In this document: piece by piece, positions 6,050-7,239 of the stretch
Layout of the letters: each line of letters begins with the position of its first letter
Numbering within the stretch: the stretch's first letter is position 1
Source of the DNA: an uncultured Leptolyngbya sp.
GTDB lineage: Bacteria > Cyanobacteriota > Cyanobacteriia > Phormidesmidales > Phormidesmidaceae
Length of the DNA stretch: 7,239 nucleotides
NCBI GenBank assembly: GCA_937899365.1
Contig: CALBPH010000666.1
Span: forward strand, 1 to 7,239
Reading direction: 5' to 3'
The notes under the pieces: generated by a model
Database searches by the model: none
Seen by the model: the letters and a program-made list of their open reading frames with translations, nothing else
Told to the model about the DNA's origin: nothing
Position numbers and translations under genes: made by a program

Positions 6050-6064
6050 TCTGAAATATTCAGA
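6050..6064. promoter_or_regulatory. 15-bp perfect dyad between divergent promoters, possible operator
   Basis: TCTGAA-ATA-TTCAGA has 6-bp arms around a 3-base centre. It covers the predicted start of the rightward promoter and the -35 position of the leftward one, so a bound protein could affect both directions. No regulator gene is in the window and I do not recognise the motif. Confidence 0.4.
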
Positions 6065-6079
6065 TTTATACAAACAGGT

Positions 6080-6184
6080 ATGCTAAGTGTCAAAAGTCTT
6101 GTCACTAGGCAATCCTGGCATATAGCTACAGTGAACAAGTCGAGCCACCTTATAACTCAGCAACAGCAGTTCTGTTTGCAATGA
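6080..6184 (+). other. Possible 34-residue leader ORF ending in an ATGA overlap with the phosphotransferase
   Basis: An open frame from ATG 6080 runs 34 codons and its TGA at 6182-6184 overlaps the phosphotransferase ATG. The product begins MLSVKSLVTRQSW and has a QQQQ run near its end. An AGG one base before its ATG is a poor ribosome site. The phosphotransferase has no ribosome site of its own, so coupling is conceivable. A short frame of this size can easily be chance. Confidence 0.18.
6099..6126 (+). promoter_or_regulatory. Second, nearer promoter candidate for the phosphotransferase gene
   Basis: TTGTCA at 6099-6104 (5 of 6) and TATAGC at 6121-6126 (4 of 6) are 16 bases apart. Use of this promoter would begin transcription about 45 bases before the start codon and exclude the leader ORF. 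It is weaker at the -10 than the candidate at 6022-6049. Confidence 0.3.
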
Positions 6185-7170
6185 CGCAGCCTATCCTAAC
6201 TATTGAAGCGACCTATTCAACACTAAGTTCATCCCAACTTTTGGCCAAAGTTGTACCGCAATACAAGATACCAAACCCCGTATCCTGTGAATTTTGGCAT
6301 CGAGGACTCAACGACACGTACAGATTATCGTCTGGTACAGACCCTGATGCAGACGATTTTGTGTTGCGGGTGTATCGCAAAAGTTGGAGAACACGAGCAG
6401 CTATAGAGTTTGAATTAGAGGCATTAATATATTTGCATCAAAAAGGTGCAAATGTTGCCATACCGGTAGAACGACAAGATGGCGGGTTGCTCACTTCCAT
6501 TCTGGCTCCAGAAGGTGAGCGATACGTCATTGTTATGCAGTATGCCAAAGGAAAAATTTTAAGGTTTGACAAGGCTGAGGATGGCATAATCTTTGGTCAA
6601 GCAGCGGCAAATATCCATCGTTGTTCAGCTGGGTTTAAGTCTCATCATGCTCGTCATAAGCTAGGTCTAAAGCATCTGGTTGATGAACCACTCATAAATA
6701 TTCAGCCCTATATTGCCCACAGGCTTTCAGACTGGCAGTTTTTGACTGAGTTGGCAACAAGACTTTCTAAACTGGTGCAGGAGACAGATGCAGACAACAA
6801 CCTTGATTATGGATTTTGTCATGGGGACTTTCATGGAGAGAATGCCCATGAGCATAATGGCCAGGTGACCCATTTTGATTTTGACTGCTGTGGCATGGGA
6901 TGGCGCATTTATGATCTGGCCACATTTAAGTGGGTAATCAGGCTTCTGGGACAAGAGGATAAGCTGTGGGATAGCTTTCTAGATGGGTATCAATCAGTGA
7001 GAGAGATCCCAGATCTAGATTTAGGTCTGGTTGAAGCGTTTGTTGGCATCCGAGACATCTGGTTTTTTGGACTGAATACAAAGAATTCCTTAGCCCAGGG
7101 ATGGCTAAATGATGGGTATATTGACCTTCATATGGGTTTGCTTAAGGGAGTGGCTGAGAGACTGAACTAA
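6181..7170 (+). CDS. Phosphotransferase of the APH/choline-kinase fold
   Basis: This is a 329-residue, soluble, kinase-like phosphotransferase of the broad family that includes aminoglycoside phosphotransferases, type II homoserine kinases and the SrkA (YihE) Ser/Thr kinase. Landmarks in order are RGLNDTYRL (41-49, the nucleotide-loop position), VLRVYR (61-66, where many kinases have the ATP-anchoring Lys), the catalytic block HGDFHGEN (214-221, D216 as base, N221 as metal ligand) and HFDFDCCGMGWRIYDLA (231-247, with the metal-binding DFD). Length is normal. The start at 6181 leaves about 35 residues before the first motif, as is common in the family, though no Shine-Dalgarno site is seen. 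It is transcribed away from the B12 unit. Substrate cannot be read from sequence: a resistance role is not implied, and small-molecule or protein phosphorylation are both possible. Confidence 0.85.
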   Translation: MTQPILTIEATYSTLSSSQLLAKVVPQYKIPNPVSCEFWHRGLNDTYRLSSGTDPDADDFVLRVYRKSWRTRAAIEFELEALIYLHQKGANVAIPVERQDGGLLTSILAPEGERYVIVMQYAKGKILRFDKAEDGIIFGQAAANIHRCSAGFKSHHARHKLGLKHLVDEPLINIQPYIAHRLSDWQFLTELATRLSKLVQETDADNNLDYGFCHGDFHGENAHEHNGQVTHFDFDCCGMGWRIYDLATFKWVIRLLGQEDKLWDSFLDGYQSVREIPDLDLGLVEAFVGIRDIWFFGLNTKNSLAQGWLNDGYIDLHMGLLKGVAERLN

Positions 7171-7171
7171 G

Positions 7172-7232
7172 CAGCAACTGGTTTTAAGCTCATTACATCT
7201 GTCATACCATATCCGAATTTATGCCGTTGCTG
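7172..7232. repeat. 7-bp inverted repeat after the phosphotransferase gene
   Basis: CAGCAAC at 7172-7178 and GTTGCTG at 7226-7232 are perfect complements 47 bases apart. There is no T run and the loop is long, so it is not a convincing terminator. Nothing else is seen between the stop codon and the window end. Confidence 0.2.
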
Positions 7233-7239
7233 ATTTAGA

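Noticed and set aside
1..7239. CRISPR array, tRNA or rRNA genes, or transposase
   Set aside because: No regularly spaced repeats, cloverleaf-like sequences, rRNA signatures or transposase motifs were found on either strand.

Overview
The window looks like chromosomal DNA of a cyanobacterium. It has two GCGATCGC (HIP1) octamers, a moderate base composition, a substrate-binding lipoprotein and a TonB-dependent receptor of Gram-negative type, and few clear Shine-Dalgarno sites. No species can be named from the sequence alone.

Nearly all of the left 6 kb is one leftward (minus-strand) transport unit. In transcription order it holds: an extended -10 promoter (about 6030-6038); a cobalamin (vitamin B12) riboswitch (about 6020-5830) with recognisable core, B12 box and closing P1 helix; an unusually long leader of about 435 nt full of hairpins and short repeats; a TonB-dependent outer-membrane receptor (5394-3367) interrupted in the plug domain by one in-frame amber codon; a periplasmic substrate-binding lipoprotein (3340-1916) with an odd 78-residue N-terminal extension; a CpdA/Icc-type metallophosphoesterase (1919-1152) joined to it by an ATGA overlap; a possible 40-residue small ORF (1148-1026); and a FecCD/BtuC-type inner-membrane permease (1010 to beyond base 1). 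The ATPase that would complete the importer is not in view and probably lies past the left edge. The riboswitch is the best evidence that the substrate is a corrinoid rather than an iron siderophore, since the protein families alone do not separate the two.

The right end holds a divergent plus-strand gene (6181-7170) for a phosphotransferase of the APH/choline-kinase fold. The space between it and the riboswitch carries overlapping opposed promoter candidates and a perfect 15-bp dyad that could serve both. The last 69 bases hold no gene.

If the unit is intact, the receptor would bring B12 across the outer membrane, the lipoprotein would capture it in the periplasm, and the permease would move it inward, with expression shut down by B12 binding to the leader RNA. 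The amber codon puts the outer-membrane step in doubt. The embedded phosphoesterase is the least explained member. No CRISPR array, transposase, tRNA or rRNA was seen.
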